A DNA stretch of 64,000 nucleotides from JAXHLG01 sp034522495 (lineage in GTDB: Bacteria; Patescibacteriota; Minisyncoccia; Moranbacterales; DUUL01). The position numbers and the translations under genes are program-made. The DNA lies in contig JAXHLG010000002.1 of the NCBI GenBank assembly GCA_034522495.1, positions 868,001-932,000 of the forward strand, in the 5' to 3' direction. Below, in pieces: positions 17,053 through 24,672 of this stretch. The notes beneath the pieces were generated by a model. That model ran no database searches. It saw only the letters and a list, made by a program, of their open reading frames with translations, and was not told where the DNA came from. The first letter of the stretch is position 1. The number at the start of each line of letters is the position of its first letter.

Positions 17053-17643
17053 ATGAGTATAAAAGCAGTCGCTTTTGACGTAGGAGGCGTTATTGGAGAC
17101 ATCCAACTAAGACAATTGATGCTCAAACTTGGAAAGTCCTTTAAAAAAAGTTACCTCAGCCAAACATTTACCAGCCTGAAAAACCTTTTTAGAAAATCTC
17201 TTCAAGGCAACGCCGACATTGAAAATTTTTTGGAAAATTTAACATTATCAAGAAGCGATTGGGGAGACTTAATTAAGGCCAACAGTGGCCTTGAAACCCA
17301 GGTGTTGCAACACCTGGGTTCTGACATTGAGAAATTTATTATTTCCAATATGGAAGAACTCCATTGGAGCATTTGCCTGGAAAAAATCCCGATCGAAAAT
17401 TATTTTCAAGAAAATAACTGCATACTCTCCTGTCGGGTAGGGGCTTTGAAGCCCCAAGAGGCCATGTGGCAAAAAGCCACAGAAATCATAGGCAGGCCGC
17501 CAAAAGAGGTGCTGCTTATAGACAATAATCCGGCCAACGTCAAAAGCTTCATTGCCTTCGGCGGTAATGCCGTCAGATATTTCTGCCGGCTGGATTCGAC
17601 AGAGAAGTTGAAAAACAATTTAATTTCTTTTGGAGTAATATGA
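17053..17643 (+). CDS. HAD-superfamily hydrolase
   Basis: About 196 residues from the ATG at 17,053, chosen because AGGAGG lies 6 nt upstream (the TTG at 17,047 is too close). Motif I is AFDVGGVIGD, where the second catalytic Asp of DxD is replaced by Gly, as in some epoxide-hydrolase-type HADs. Motif III/IV are VGALKP and LLIDNNPANV. Substrate unknown. Unusually, three perfect palindromes lie within the reading frame (17,298-17,319; 17,440-17,455; 17,465-17,480); the first encodes an extra TQVLQHLG segment. Confidence 0.85.
   Translation: MSIKAVAFDVGGVIGDIQLRQLMLKLGKSFKKSYLSQTFTSLKNLFRKSLQGNADIENFLENLTLSRSDWGDLIKANSGLETQVLQHLGSDIEKFIISNMEELHWSICLEKIPIENYFQENNCILSCRVGALKPQEAMWQKATEIIGRPPKEVLLIDNNPANVKSFIAFGGNAVRYFCRLDSTEKLKNNLISFGVI
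17298..17319. repeat. Perfect 22-bp palindrome inside the HAD gene
   Basis: Half-site CCCAGGTGTTG followed directly by its reverse complement. It keeps the reading frame open. Two more hairpins (GGGGCTTTGAAGCCCC and TGTGGCAAAAAGCCACA) follow within 160 bp of the same gene. Confidence 0.85.
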
Positions 17644-17656
17644 TTCATACAACATC

Positions 17657-17682
17657 AAGAGCCGCAACCGCGGCTCTTTCTT
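17657..17682 (+). terminator. Terminator after the HAD gene
   Basis: GAGCCGC / GCGGCTC stem with AACC loop, followed by TTTCTT, 13 nt after the stop codon. Confidence 0.8.
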
Positions 17683-17700
17683 CATACCAACAAAATCTCC

Positions 17701-17720
17701 TGCTGTGGGCGATCCAGGAA
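17701..17720 (-). pseudogene. Fragment duplicating the 3' end of the nearby tRNA-Ile
   Basis: About 19 bases match the acceptor and T-arm 3' side of the tRNA-Ile gene at 17,877-17,950, including its flanking TGCTG. The match then breaks off, and the next 100 bp are hairpins (TTGAGAACC / GGTTCTCAA; CGGGAAACTACCGTTTCCCG). It looks like a scar left by insertion or recombination at the tRNA end. Confidence 0.6.
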
Positions 17721-17876
17721 TTTCACCGTCTTTGAGAACCCACGGTTCTCAACGCTCGCCACTATCGTGTCTCGCTGCTCTCCTCTACGGGAAACTACCG
17801 TTTCCCGGCCCCTTCCCGGTTCAAATCAATTTTAAAATAACCCTCGGTTGAAAAAATAATCAAAAAAAACTTGCTG

Positions 17877-17950
17877 TGGGCGATCCAGGATTTGAACCTG
17901 GGACCTCTACATTATCAGTGTAGCGCTCTAACCAACTGAGCTAATCGCCC
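17877..17950 (-). tRNA. tRNA-Ile (anticodon GAT)
   Basis: Full cloverleaf: GGGCGAT acceptor paired with ATCGCCC, anticodon stem CTACA/TGTAG with loop containing GAT, T arm GGTTCAAATCC, discriminator A. CCA is not encoded. Confidence 0.95.
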
Positions 17951-18039
17951 GGATACAACATTTAACAATTAACTGAATCAAAATAAAACTGGAAAGCAAC
18001 TTGACACTCAATTTGCCTGCCTGGCATCAGGCAAGCTAC

Positions 18040-18110
18040 ACGAGAAACTACCGTTTCCCGCCTGTCCGGCTTTGACGGAACCCCTTCCCAGTTCAAATCC
18101 TCGTGATTAA
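18040..18110. repeat. Hairpin-rich spacer similar to 17,760-17,830
   Basis: Shares GAGAAACTACCGTTTCCCG-type hairpin and a CCCTTCCCxGTTCAAAT stretch with the region on the other side of tRNA-Ile, so the tRNA is flanked by related sequence. No gene or complete tRNA is present. Confidence 0.5.
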
Positions 18111-18261
18111 AAAAACCGGTTAATTGTTAATTGTTAATTGTTAATGGCTAGGTTTGAAATAAAAGCGTACCCCCCTAGCCTTGATTTTTCAGGGTACTGA
18201 TATTACACTAATCGGATTCGCTATGAATCTATTTTTAAGCAATTAATGTAATTTCAGTACT

Positions 18262-18305
18262 ATGAAAAAGAATGAGGCTAAAAAAAATTTCAGCAAGCCC
18301 ATAAG
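18262..18305 (+). other. Frameshifted N-terminus of the transposase with an A8 slippery run
   Basis: The ATG at 18,262 encodes MKKNEAKK in the neighbouring frame and reaches a run of eight A (18,280-18,287). Reading one extra A there gives EAKKKFQQAHKMSREGKSK, which joins the main frame smoothly and looks like a normal helix-turn-helix N-terminus. This suggests slippage on the run, or a single-base mutation or sequencing error. Confidence 0.6.
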
Positions 18306-19457
18306 ATGTCCCGGGAAGGAAAAAGCAAGATTCAAATAAGCAAAGAACTGGGAATAAGAAAAGCAACTATTATAGAATGGCTCAAGCAGGACAAGTATCA
18401 AGACAAGAGAGGTTGGAAAAAGGACAAAGCAAGGAAATACACGGACAAGCGAGTCGGGGAAAAAATCTGCCAGCTCAGGGAAGATAGAATATTGGAAAAG
18501 AGTTACTTCATCGGCAGCGAATACCTGCAAATGGATTATGCCAATAATTATCCCTGCGAAGAGCTGCCATCGGATTGGTTTATCAAAGAAACAATCAGGA
18601 GAAATAATCTTCAAACCAGGAAGCCGAAAAAGAGAAAAAAGGGCGGAGCGGAATATTTGCTTTTTCCGTCAAGATCGATCAAGAGTTTGGGACATATCCA
18701 CCAATCCGGAGATTTTATCGGAAAGAAATATATTAGCGGGAGATCCGAGCCTGTGAACATACTTTCTACCAGCTACTACTTTCCCTTCAAGCTGTATGAA
18801 ATAGCCAGACTGCCGGCGGAAAAGGCTGTATATGCGATAGAAAAGCTTTATCTGCAATGGCAGATTTATCCCATCCCCGATGTATTCCGTATGGATAACG
18901 GGCTGCAATTCAGAGGAACAGCGAGTGGCAAGAGATCATTGGGAAAATTTGTGATCTTCCTCTTGAACCTCGGTGTTACTCCGTTGTTTGGAGCTCCGTC
19001 AAAACCTTGGAATAATCCTCACGTTGAAGGCCACAACAGAGTTTTCAATGAAAAAGTCTGGAAAAGAAACCATTTCAAAGATTTAAATCAGATTGACAAT
19101 GAATGCGATAGATTTAATGCTGAAGGAAAAGAACTGTTCCGATTCAAGTATTCCAATTTTATCATAAACAATTATCAATTATGCAATTTTCTTGAAAAGA
19201 AGCATCAAATTAAAATCAACAGATTAGAGACAGTTAAAAACAAGAAAATCTGTTTTGTCCGTTTCGCTGAATCTTTTGAAGAAAAAGGCAATGCATTTTT
19301 TACTATTATGAATGAACAAGTTGCCGTTCCGGAAAAATATACCCATCAATTTGTATTCGCTGAATGGTATCTTGATAAAGAGGAATTGATAATTTATTCA
19401 GAATACAAGAAAGAACGAACAATGATCAGGAAAATGAAATTTGAAATAAATTGCTAG
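18306..19457 (+). CDS. Transposase with HTH and rve-type integrase core
   Basis: 383 residues from the in-frame ATG; the natural protein probably begins about 14 residues earlier through the slippery site. Residues 1-25 resemble a helix-turn-helix (SKIQISKELGIRKATIIEWL). The catalytic core follows: first Asp around QSGDFIG, second in FRMDNGLQF about residue 199, and the closing Glu in KPWNNPHVEGHNR about residue 243, the DDE layout of IS481/IS3-type enzymes. It would cut and join transposon ends. Single copy in the window. Confidence 0.85.
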   Translation: MSREGKSKIQISKELGIRKATIIEWLKQDKYQDKRGWKKDKARKYTDKRVGEKICQLREDRILEKSYFIGSEYLQMDYANNYPCEELPSDWFIKETIRRNNLQTRKPKKRKKGGAEYLLFPSRSIKSLGHIHQSGDFIGKKYISGRSEPVNILSTSYYFPFKLYEIARLPAEKAVYAIEKLYLQWQIYPIPDVFRMDNGLQFRGTASGKRSLGKFVIFLLNLGVTPLFGAPSKPWNNPHVEGHNRVFNEKVWKRNHFKDLNQIDNECDRFNAEGKELFRFKYSNFIINNYQLCNFLEKKHQIKINRLETVKNKKICFVRFAESFEEKGNAFFTIMNEQVAVPEKYTHQFVFAEWYLDKEELIIYSEYKKERTMIRKMKFEINC

Positions 19458-19682
19458 TACGGTTTTATATCAAATTAAGCAGTTAATTGTTAATTGTTCG
19501 GAGTAGCCCCGCTATCCAAAATGCTTGTACTTTCAGGGCAATACGCTAAACGCATATTGCGTAAAATTGGGAAAGCCATTCGCTTTTCAAGGATTTTCTT
19601 TCTCAAGAGGCATTTTTCCAGCGGGGCACTCAATTTTCTAACTAAAAATCTGCGGCCTTTGGCCTTGATTTTTAGAGAAAAT

Positions 19683-19759
19683 TGGTGGACCGTGCCGGAA
19701 TCGAACCGGCGGCCTCCTGTGTGCAAAACAGGTGCTCTAGCCATCTGAGCTAACGGCCC
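19683..19759 (-). tRNA. tRNA-Ala (anticodon TGC)
   Basis: Acceptor GGGCCGT/ACGGTCC with one G-T pair, anticodon TGC in loop TTTGCAC, T arm GGTTCGATTCC, discriminator A and an encoded CCA, unlike the neighbouring tRNA genes. Confidence 0.95.
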
Positions 19760-19818
19760 TCTACAACAATTAACTATTAACATTTTACAATTAACTGAAT
19801 TACCGAACAACTAGACCG

Positions 19819-19893
19819 TGGACGCTGCTGGATTCGAACCAGCGGCCTTCTGGGTGTAAACCAGACGCTCTAAACCAACTGAGCTAAGCGTCC
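19819..19893 (-). tRNA. tRNA-Val (anticodon TAC)
   Basis: Acceptor GGACGCT/AGCGTCC, anticodon stem CTGGT/ACCCAG region with TAC, T arm GGTTCGAATCC, discriminator A, no encoded CCA. It lies 59 nt from tRNA-Ala in the same direction. Confidence 0.95.
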
Positions 19894-20071
19894 GAAATTA
19901 ACAATTTACATTTGACAACGTAAAGTTGCGTGGTCCCTCAAGGCGGGACTTTACGCAATTGACAATTAACCGAAATTTAAATTTACCAAATAGCTACTCT
20001 CAACCAAAAATTTACAATAAAAAAATTATAACAAAAAAAACATTTTTGTCCAGTGCACAGCGTTAGATGTT
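19894..20071. repeat. Spacer with REP-like palindrome
   Basis: Holds GTAAAGTTGCG followed 20 nt later by its imperfect complement (GGGACTTTACGCAA) and AT-rich words; no gene seen. Confidence 0.5.
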
Positions 20072-21256
20072 TTATTTTTTTGATTTTTCTTCAAAACTTT
20101 TATACATCTTGAGCGTTTCCCGGGCGCATTTGTCCCAGGAAAACTTTTTGGCGATCTTATGGCCTTCCTGCGCCATTTTTTTGTTGCTTTCGCCGCTCTC
20201 AAGCATTTCTTCCATTTTGATGGCCATCCCTTCCACGTCATAAGGATTCACAAACTCCGCGCCTCCTTCGGCAATCTCTTTCAATGGATTTATATTGGAA
20301 ACGAGGCAGGGCGCCTTGGAGGCCATCGCTTCAAGCACTGACATTCCAAATCCCTCATAAAGAGAAGGCATAACGAACAACTTGGTTTCCGATAGCAGGC
20401 TTTTTAGATCCTCTCCCTCCACATAGCCTAAGAATTTGATGTCCTCATCAATACCCAGATCCTTGGCGATTTGATAATATTTATCAGCCAGCCAGCCTTT
20501 TTTCCCGCCGACAATAAGCTGGTAGTCCGAAAACTTGCCTTGTTTTTTGAGACTGTCTTTCAGGGCGCGGAAAGCCTGCATCAACCTGGTTATATTCTTA
20601 ACGGGCTCAATCGTGCCGACGAAAAAAACAAAATTATCCTTGATATCAAACTTTTTTTGGAGATGCTTTTTCAGTTCACTCCTCTTGTTAACTATATCAA
20701 AAAACCGACTGTCCACTCCGTTTTTTATCACTTCCACCTTTTTGAGGTCAGCTTCCAAAAACTCCTTCAAATCCTTTTTGGTATTTTCCGATACTGCAAT
20801 AATCCTATCAGCCCTTTTGGCCATTGCCTTCCTGTTATATCTGGCCTTCAACCTCTTCGCCTTGGGAAATAATTCCGGCTGCTCATAAACCGCCAAGTCT
20901 TGAAAAGTACAAATCACCTTCCCCCTGTAGCCGACAGGAACTCGCGCATCCGGCGAAGTCGTATGCAATACATCAAACTTTTCCCGTCCCAAAGTGGCCA
21001 GCCCCAAAATCTCGCTGTAGGCCCCGGGCAAATATTTCTTGTAGTCCGACCAGGGAAAATATTGAATCTTGACATTCTTTTGAGAAAACTTCTTCACGTC
21101 CTTCTCTCTTACCCGGTAATCAAAAAACAAGGTATATTCGTTTTTCTTATCAATCTTTAGCAAATTTTTTACCAGTTGATAAGTATAATGCCCTACCCCA
21201 ATCTCCGGAGTTTTTTCCGGGTTTAATATCCATCTTGCATCAATTCCTATTTTCAT
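20072..21256 (-). CDS. GT4-family glycosyltransferase
   Basis: 394 residues, GT-B fold. The N-terminal domain begins MKIGIDARWIL and contains GVGHYTYQLVKNL; the donor-binding domain has FVFFVGTIEPVKN about residue 200 and the ExxxxxxxE signature YEGFGMSVLEAMA about 300. Family members transfer sugars from nucleotide-sugar donors to lipid or polysaccharide acceptors at the cytoplasmic membrane face. Acceptor unknown; no polysaccharide cluster surrounds it. Monocistronic. Confidence 0.92.
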   Translation of the reverse strand: MKIGIDARWILNPEKTPEIGVGHYTYQLVKNLLKIDKKNEYTLFFDYRVREKDVKKFSQKNVKIQYFPWSDYKKYLPGAYSEILGLATLGREKFDVLHTTSPDARVPVGYRGKVICTFQDLAVYEQPELFPKAKRLKARYNRKAMAKRADRIIAVSENTKKDLKEFLEADLKKVEVIKNGVDSRFFDIVNKRSELKKHLQKKFDIKDNFVFFVGTIEPVKNITRLMQAFRALKDSLKKQGKFSDYQLIVGGKKGWLADKYYQIAKDLGIDEDIKFLGYVEGEDLKSLLSETKLFVMPSLYEGFGMSVLEAMASKAPCLVSNINPLKEIAEGGAEFVNPYDVEGMAIKMEEMLESGESNKKMAQEGHKIAKKFSWDKCARETLKMYKSFEEKSKK

Positions 21257-21361
21257 ATGTTCGACTTAATTTTTTTCATTATAACAGAAAAATGGATTTA
21301 CACCAAGTCAATTTTTATTTACAATACCTATATCTAAATATTTACTACAAAAAACTACCCT

Positions 21362-21676
21362 ATGAAATTCAAAATTCCCTATAATTTCTCCAGAAACACC
21401 TCTGACATGCTTCGCAACGCCGGCTACAAATTTATCACAGACCGAAAAACCGGCAAAAACAGCTACGTCCAGAACATTTCCGGCGGCCGCTATCCCCGCT
21501 TCCATCTTTATCTAAAAGAGGAGGGCGACAACCTCATCTTTGACCTCCACTTAGACCAAAGCCCTGTCCGCTACGCCGGTCAAACCGCCCACAAGGCAGA
21601 CTATGACAGTCCGGAAGTGAAAGACGAACTCATCCGAATTTACCAAACCGTCAAGCCATTCCTCCGCGAAAAATAG
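21362..21676 (+). CDS. Conserved-looking small protein, function unknown
   Basis: 104 residues, soluble. It begins MKFKIPYNFSRNTSDMLR and has GYKFITDRKTGKNSYVQ, then a strand-rich LYLKEEGDNLIFDLHLDQ segment ending in a helix (VKDELIRIYQTV). The HLDQ and histidines in FHLYL could bind metal, but no family is recognised. A hairpin with T-run follows at 21,715, supporting expression as a single gene. Confidence 0.7.
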   Translation: MKFKIPYNFSRNTSDMLRNAGYKFITDRKTGKNSYVQNISGGRYPRFHLYLKEEGDNLIFDLHLDQSPVRYAGQTAHKADYDSPEVKDELIRIYQTVKPFLREK

Positions 21677-21714
21677 TCAAATCAATTAAGTTTTGTTAAG
21701 GGGGAAAAGTTAAA

Positions 21715-21743
21715 AACAAAGCCGGCTCAAGAGAGTCGGTTTT
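21715..21743 (+). terminator. Terminator after the 21,362 gene
   Basis: Imperfect stem AGCCGGCTC / GAGTCGGTT (two G-T pairs) followed by a short T-run. Confidence 0.6.
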
Positions 21744-21766
21744 GAACTTTCTGCAACTATAATATT

Positions 21767-21979
21767 CTATATAGGAATTACGCGATTACTCTCTGGCAAT
21801 GCCGAGAGCAAAGCAAGGCTTGGTTTTATGCGCACTTGCCTTTCAGGCTTGTTAAGATATTTTTAATAGAAAACCTTTTTTGCTGCTAAAATATTTTTTC
21901 GATCGAATGCAAAAACCAAACCTTGCTTTGCTCTCTTTTTTTAGGCAATAAAGAGGCAAGTGCGTAATTCCTACTATAG
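21767..21979. repeat. 213-bp MITE-like inverted-repeat element (family E)
   Basis: Ends CTATATAGGAATTACGC and GCGTAATTCCTACTATAG are inverted. Inside, GAGAGCAAAGCAAGGCTTGG and CCAAACCTTGCTTTGCTCTC form a second inverted pair, and GCGCACTTGCC / GGCAAGTGCG a third. It abuts the stop codon of the following gene and has no ORF. Only one copy is seen in this window. Confidence 0.75.
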
Positions 21980-22453
21980 TTATTCTCCAAGATCCACCTC
22001 CAAAAATTCAAGCTCATTTCCTTCACCGCCTATCCTGGCATATACCAAATGAATATCTTTTTCGGGATATTTATCCTTGATAAGCCCCCAAGCCTTGCGC
22101 AACTCATCTTCATGAAACTCTTGCTCGGCCTCCTTGTCACCGTCAAACTTGCCTGACCCACCGTAAGCGCCGCAATCTTCATGATTTACCAAAATGATTT
22201 TTTTCACTTGGTGAAGATCGCAAGGCACGCCGACGCAAGAGAATGCCAAATCTTCGCCGCTTGATTCATTGATCGCTTTAGCCGCTCCCGGCAAACCGGG
22301 ATAATCATAAGAAATAGCGCCGAAATAATTATCCACAAATTCCGCTGTCTCTCGCCAAAAACGAAAATCAATACATGCAATCACCGCCGCGTCGCACTCG
22401 TGAGCTCCGCGATACTTCCACTTGGCACGATAAAGAACTTTTTGACCGGTCAT
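21980..22453 (-). CDS. Beta-carbonic-anhydrase-like protein
   Basis: 157 residues. It carries the zinc ligands and catalytic dyad of beta-carbonic anhydrases: CIDFR (CxDxR) about residues 27-31 and NHEDCGAYGG (HxxC) about 93-102. It is shorter than standard enzymes (about 200) and lacks their N-terminal helices, so it may belong to the CA-like family of small CPR and archaeal proteins with uncertain activity. Predicted cytoplasmic. Convergent with a MITE-like repeat at its 3' end. Confidence 0.8.
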   Translation of the reverse strand: MTGQKVLYRAKWKYRGAHECDAAVIACIDFRFWRETAEFVDNYFGAISYDYPGLPGAAKAINESSGEDLAFSCVGVPCDLHQVKKIILVNHEDCGAYGGSGKFDGDKEAEQEFHEDELRKAWGLIKDKYPEKDIHLVYARIGGEGNELEFLEVDLGE

Positions 22454-22608
22454 AATCCTTCCTTTTAATTTTTAAGCATTTTCCAAAACTGAAAACATTA
22501 TATAAACAACCTTAAAAACAGTCAAGTTTGCCAAAAACACTTTGCCAAAATCAAACATATCTATGCAAAATAGACAAACTCTAGAAATTCGTTGGCGAAA
22601 ACAAAAAA

Positions 22609-23142
22609 TTAATTGTGCTTTTCCACTTCGAACTCAAACAATTGGATTTTTTCAGAGTAAGGGTCAATACCGCCTTTTTGGGCGGCCAAGGCAACCTGCT
22701 TCTGCGTTGAATCAACTCCTTCCAAGTCCGGCAAGAGCAACCCGCTCCGGCCGTCCTCGGCTTTAACTATGATTCCGTGCTTTTCCGGTTCGTGATTTTC
22801 CAAGTTCTCTACCGGTCGAGGCTCGGAAAGAAGACTGACCTCGCATTCGATTTCTGGCAGTTCGCTTTCTGTAACAGAGTCGAAACGCGGATCTCTCGCG
22901 CAGGCGGAAACGGCATTGTCAATAATCTCCTGAGCCAGGGTTTCCTTGGTGGACACAATAGTGCCTATGCAGCCCCTAAGTTGTCCTCCCTTGCGGATAG
23001 TCACAAAAACGCCTCCTTTTTTATTGTAAAATTCTCTCGGGAGGTTCATGGAAGAAGCATCCAGTTTTTCTCCGCTTTTTATATATTTTTCCATGGCTTG
23101 CCAGGCCAGTTTGACGTAGTTATTCATTTTTTTATTTAACAT
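22609..23142 (-). CDS. AMMECR1-domain protein (AmmeMemoRadiSam system protein A, C-terminal part)
   Basis: 177 residues (start possibly at the ATG at 23,127). The sequence VTIRKGGQLRGCIGTIV is the hallmark LRGCIG motif of AMMECR1 proteins, followed by CARDPRFDSVTESEL. In many organisms this domain is fused behind a LigB-like domain; here that domain is the separate gene just upstream (23,282-24,058), with palindromic repeats between them. With the radical-SAM gene at 24,673 this completes the AmmeMemoRadiSam set, whose biochemical function is unsettled. Confidence 0.92.
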   Translation of the reverse strand: MLNKKMNNYVKLAWQAMEKYIKSGEKLDASSMNLPREFYNKKGGVFVTIRKGGQLRGCIGTIVSTKETLAQEIIDNAVSACARDPRFDSVTESELPEIECEVSLLSEPRPVENLENHEPEKHGIIVKAEDGRSGLLLPDLEGVDSTQKQVALAAQKGGIDPYSEKIQLFEFEVEKHN

Positions 23143-23153
23143 TTATTGTAAAA

Positions 23154-23281
23154 CAAGGTTCAACCTTCGGATGACCGAAGGTTGAACCTTGGATTCCACG
23201 GATTTATTTCAAGCCGCTAATTATTTACTGATGTTGCGCTCTTACGCTAGATATGTTTTGAACAAGCCTAACTCATCGCCT
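23154..23281. repeat. Palindrome plus family B fragment between AMMECR1 and LigB-like genes
   Basis: Contains the long palindrome CAAGGTTCAACCTTCGG / CCGAAGGTTGAACCTTG (also at 47,502-47,542) and a family B end (ACTGATGTTGCGCTC). It may have split an originally fused gene. Confidence 0.65.
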
Positions 23282-24058
23282 TCAACTGGTTCTAGCTGCC
23301 AAGTAACCCACCCCGAAAGGGCCTTCGTAGCTTTTTTTATCAAAATGGAAATCTTTGCCAACCATTCCCAAAAGAATCAATATCGACCTATATCCACACT
23401 CCCCGGCGTCCTCAATAAGCTGATTATTCATATTTATCACTCCATCTACATCAGCTTTTTCCAGGTGTTCAATCAATTGGTCATCAAAAATCTTGCCCTG
23501 GGGAGAGTATCCCGCCGGAGCAAACGGGGACAAGCGATGAGAAAGGTCTCCGCTGGCAATAAAAGCAATTTTTTCGTTTGTATCGCCGCAAATTTTTCTA
23601 ATAATTTCCCCGAGTTGATAATGCTTTTCCCTGCTTTGTAAAGAAAAAGCCAGATGGATTATCTTGGGTTGAATACCCTCTGTTAGAAAATATAGCGGGA
23701 CCAAAGCGCCGTGATCCAGCTTCTCTTGAAAAGAATTAATTTGCAAGTCCTTTTCTGTCGCTTCTTTTTTTATTTTCTCCACTAATTCCAAGTCATTGTC
23801 AAATAAAAATTTTTTCTCAAAACCGAACTGAGACATGTCTCCTTTCAGAGAATCGGATTCGTTAATGCCAAAAGCCTCCGGATGCAAAAGAGCATGGGGA
23901 GATACAATAATGATGGTATCCGGATCTTCTTTCTTTAGCTCCCCGCTCAACTGTTTCATAGCGTCCATCGTGCCCTTCACTTGACGCAAATCACCCTCGG
24001 AACCAATTTCCGGAATAATGATGGGAGGATGAGGAGTAATGGCTGAGAAAATTAACAT
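23282..24058 (-). CDS. LigB-like (class III dioxygenase fold) protein of the AmmeMemoRadiSam system
   Basis: 258 residues. It begins LIFSAITPHPPIIIPEIG, followed by VSPHALLH and ASGDLSHRLSPFAP, where the histidines and Asp correspond to the metal site of LigB/MEMO-type proteins. The family is related to extradiol dioxygenases but is not known to cleave rings in this context. Upstream of the AMMECR1 gene on the same strand; in many genomes the two are one protein. Confidence 0.85.
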   Translation of the reverse strand: MLIFSAITPHPPIIIPEIGSEGDLRQVKGTMDAMKQLSGELKKEDPDTIIIVSPHALLHPEAFGINESDSLKGDMSQFGFEKKFLFDNDLELVEKIKKEATEKDLQINSFQEKLDHGALVPLYFLTEGIQPKIIHLAFSLQSREKHYQLGEIIRKICGDTNEKIAFIASGDLSHRLSPFAPAGYSPQGKIFDDQLIEHLEKADVDGVINMNNQLIEDAGECGYRSILILLGMVGKDFHFDKKSYEGPFGVGYLAARTS

Positions 24059-24672
24059 TTTATCATATTAACATATTAGCATGTTATCATTTTAGCATTT
24101 TATCATGTTAGCACTTTTCCCGCTACCTTTATGAATCTCGAGGAAAACGGGCGGTAGTAATTTTAAACAGTTTATATTTTATGGATTTAGGAGAGGAAAT
24201 TTCAAATTCCTCAATAGTTTAAGGATACAAGGATACAAGAAACAAGGATACAAACAAATATCAATGACCAAAAATTAAAGAAACAAACAGTTTGAATATT
24301 GAATATTTCACGCAACCTTTCATATATTTGATTTGAAGCGGGATCCCGCAAAGCGGTGATGAATTTAGAATTTTTTTGTATCTTGTATCCTTGTACCTTG
24401 TATCCTTATTAATATAATTTTCAATTTTCAAACAATCGTTTCTGTCATTTGTCCTTGATTTATCATTTGAGCTTTGTCATTTGGATTTAATATCTCGGGT
24501 TTTGAGCTGTGGCTTTGACCTTTAACCTTTGAGTTTTGAGTTTTAAACAGTTTGTGTTTTTAAAAATTGTGATTTGTGTTTTGTTTGTTCATTGGTTATT
24601 GTGCTTTGTTGATTTATGAGAGAGTGGGGAGTTTCAAATTTGACAATAGATTTTAAATGGACAAAACACAAA
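24059..24672. repeat. 614-bp spacer of word-like repeats
   Basis: No gene seen. Words such as AAGGATACAAGGATACAAG (24,220) are complemented by TTGTATCCTTGTACC (24,390), forming large imperfect hairpins; other runs are TTAGCATGTTATCATT and TTTGAGTTTTGAG types. A GCGGGATCCCGC palindrome is embedded near 24,341. Confidence 0.6.

Larger units (their letters stand above)
18145..19479 (+). mobile_element. Insertion sequence with DDE transposase (limits approximate)
   Basis: Contains one transposase gene. Both flanks are (TTAATTG)n arrays (about 18,118-18,144 and 19,480-19,496), as if the element landed in a single array between tRNA genes. Near the left end an inverted pair (GTACTGATATTACACTAA and TTAATGTAATTTCAGTAC, 16 of 18 matching) precedes the gene and could be a binding site or end. 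Exact termini and target duplication could not be fixed by eye. Confidence 0.6.

Noticed and set aside
18041..18100. tRNA-like T-arm sequence CAGTTCAAATCCTCG
   Set aside because: No pairing T stem, no anticodon arm upstream; kept only as part of a repeat.
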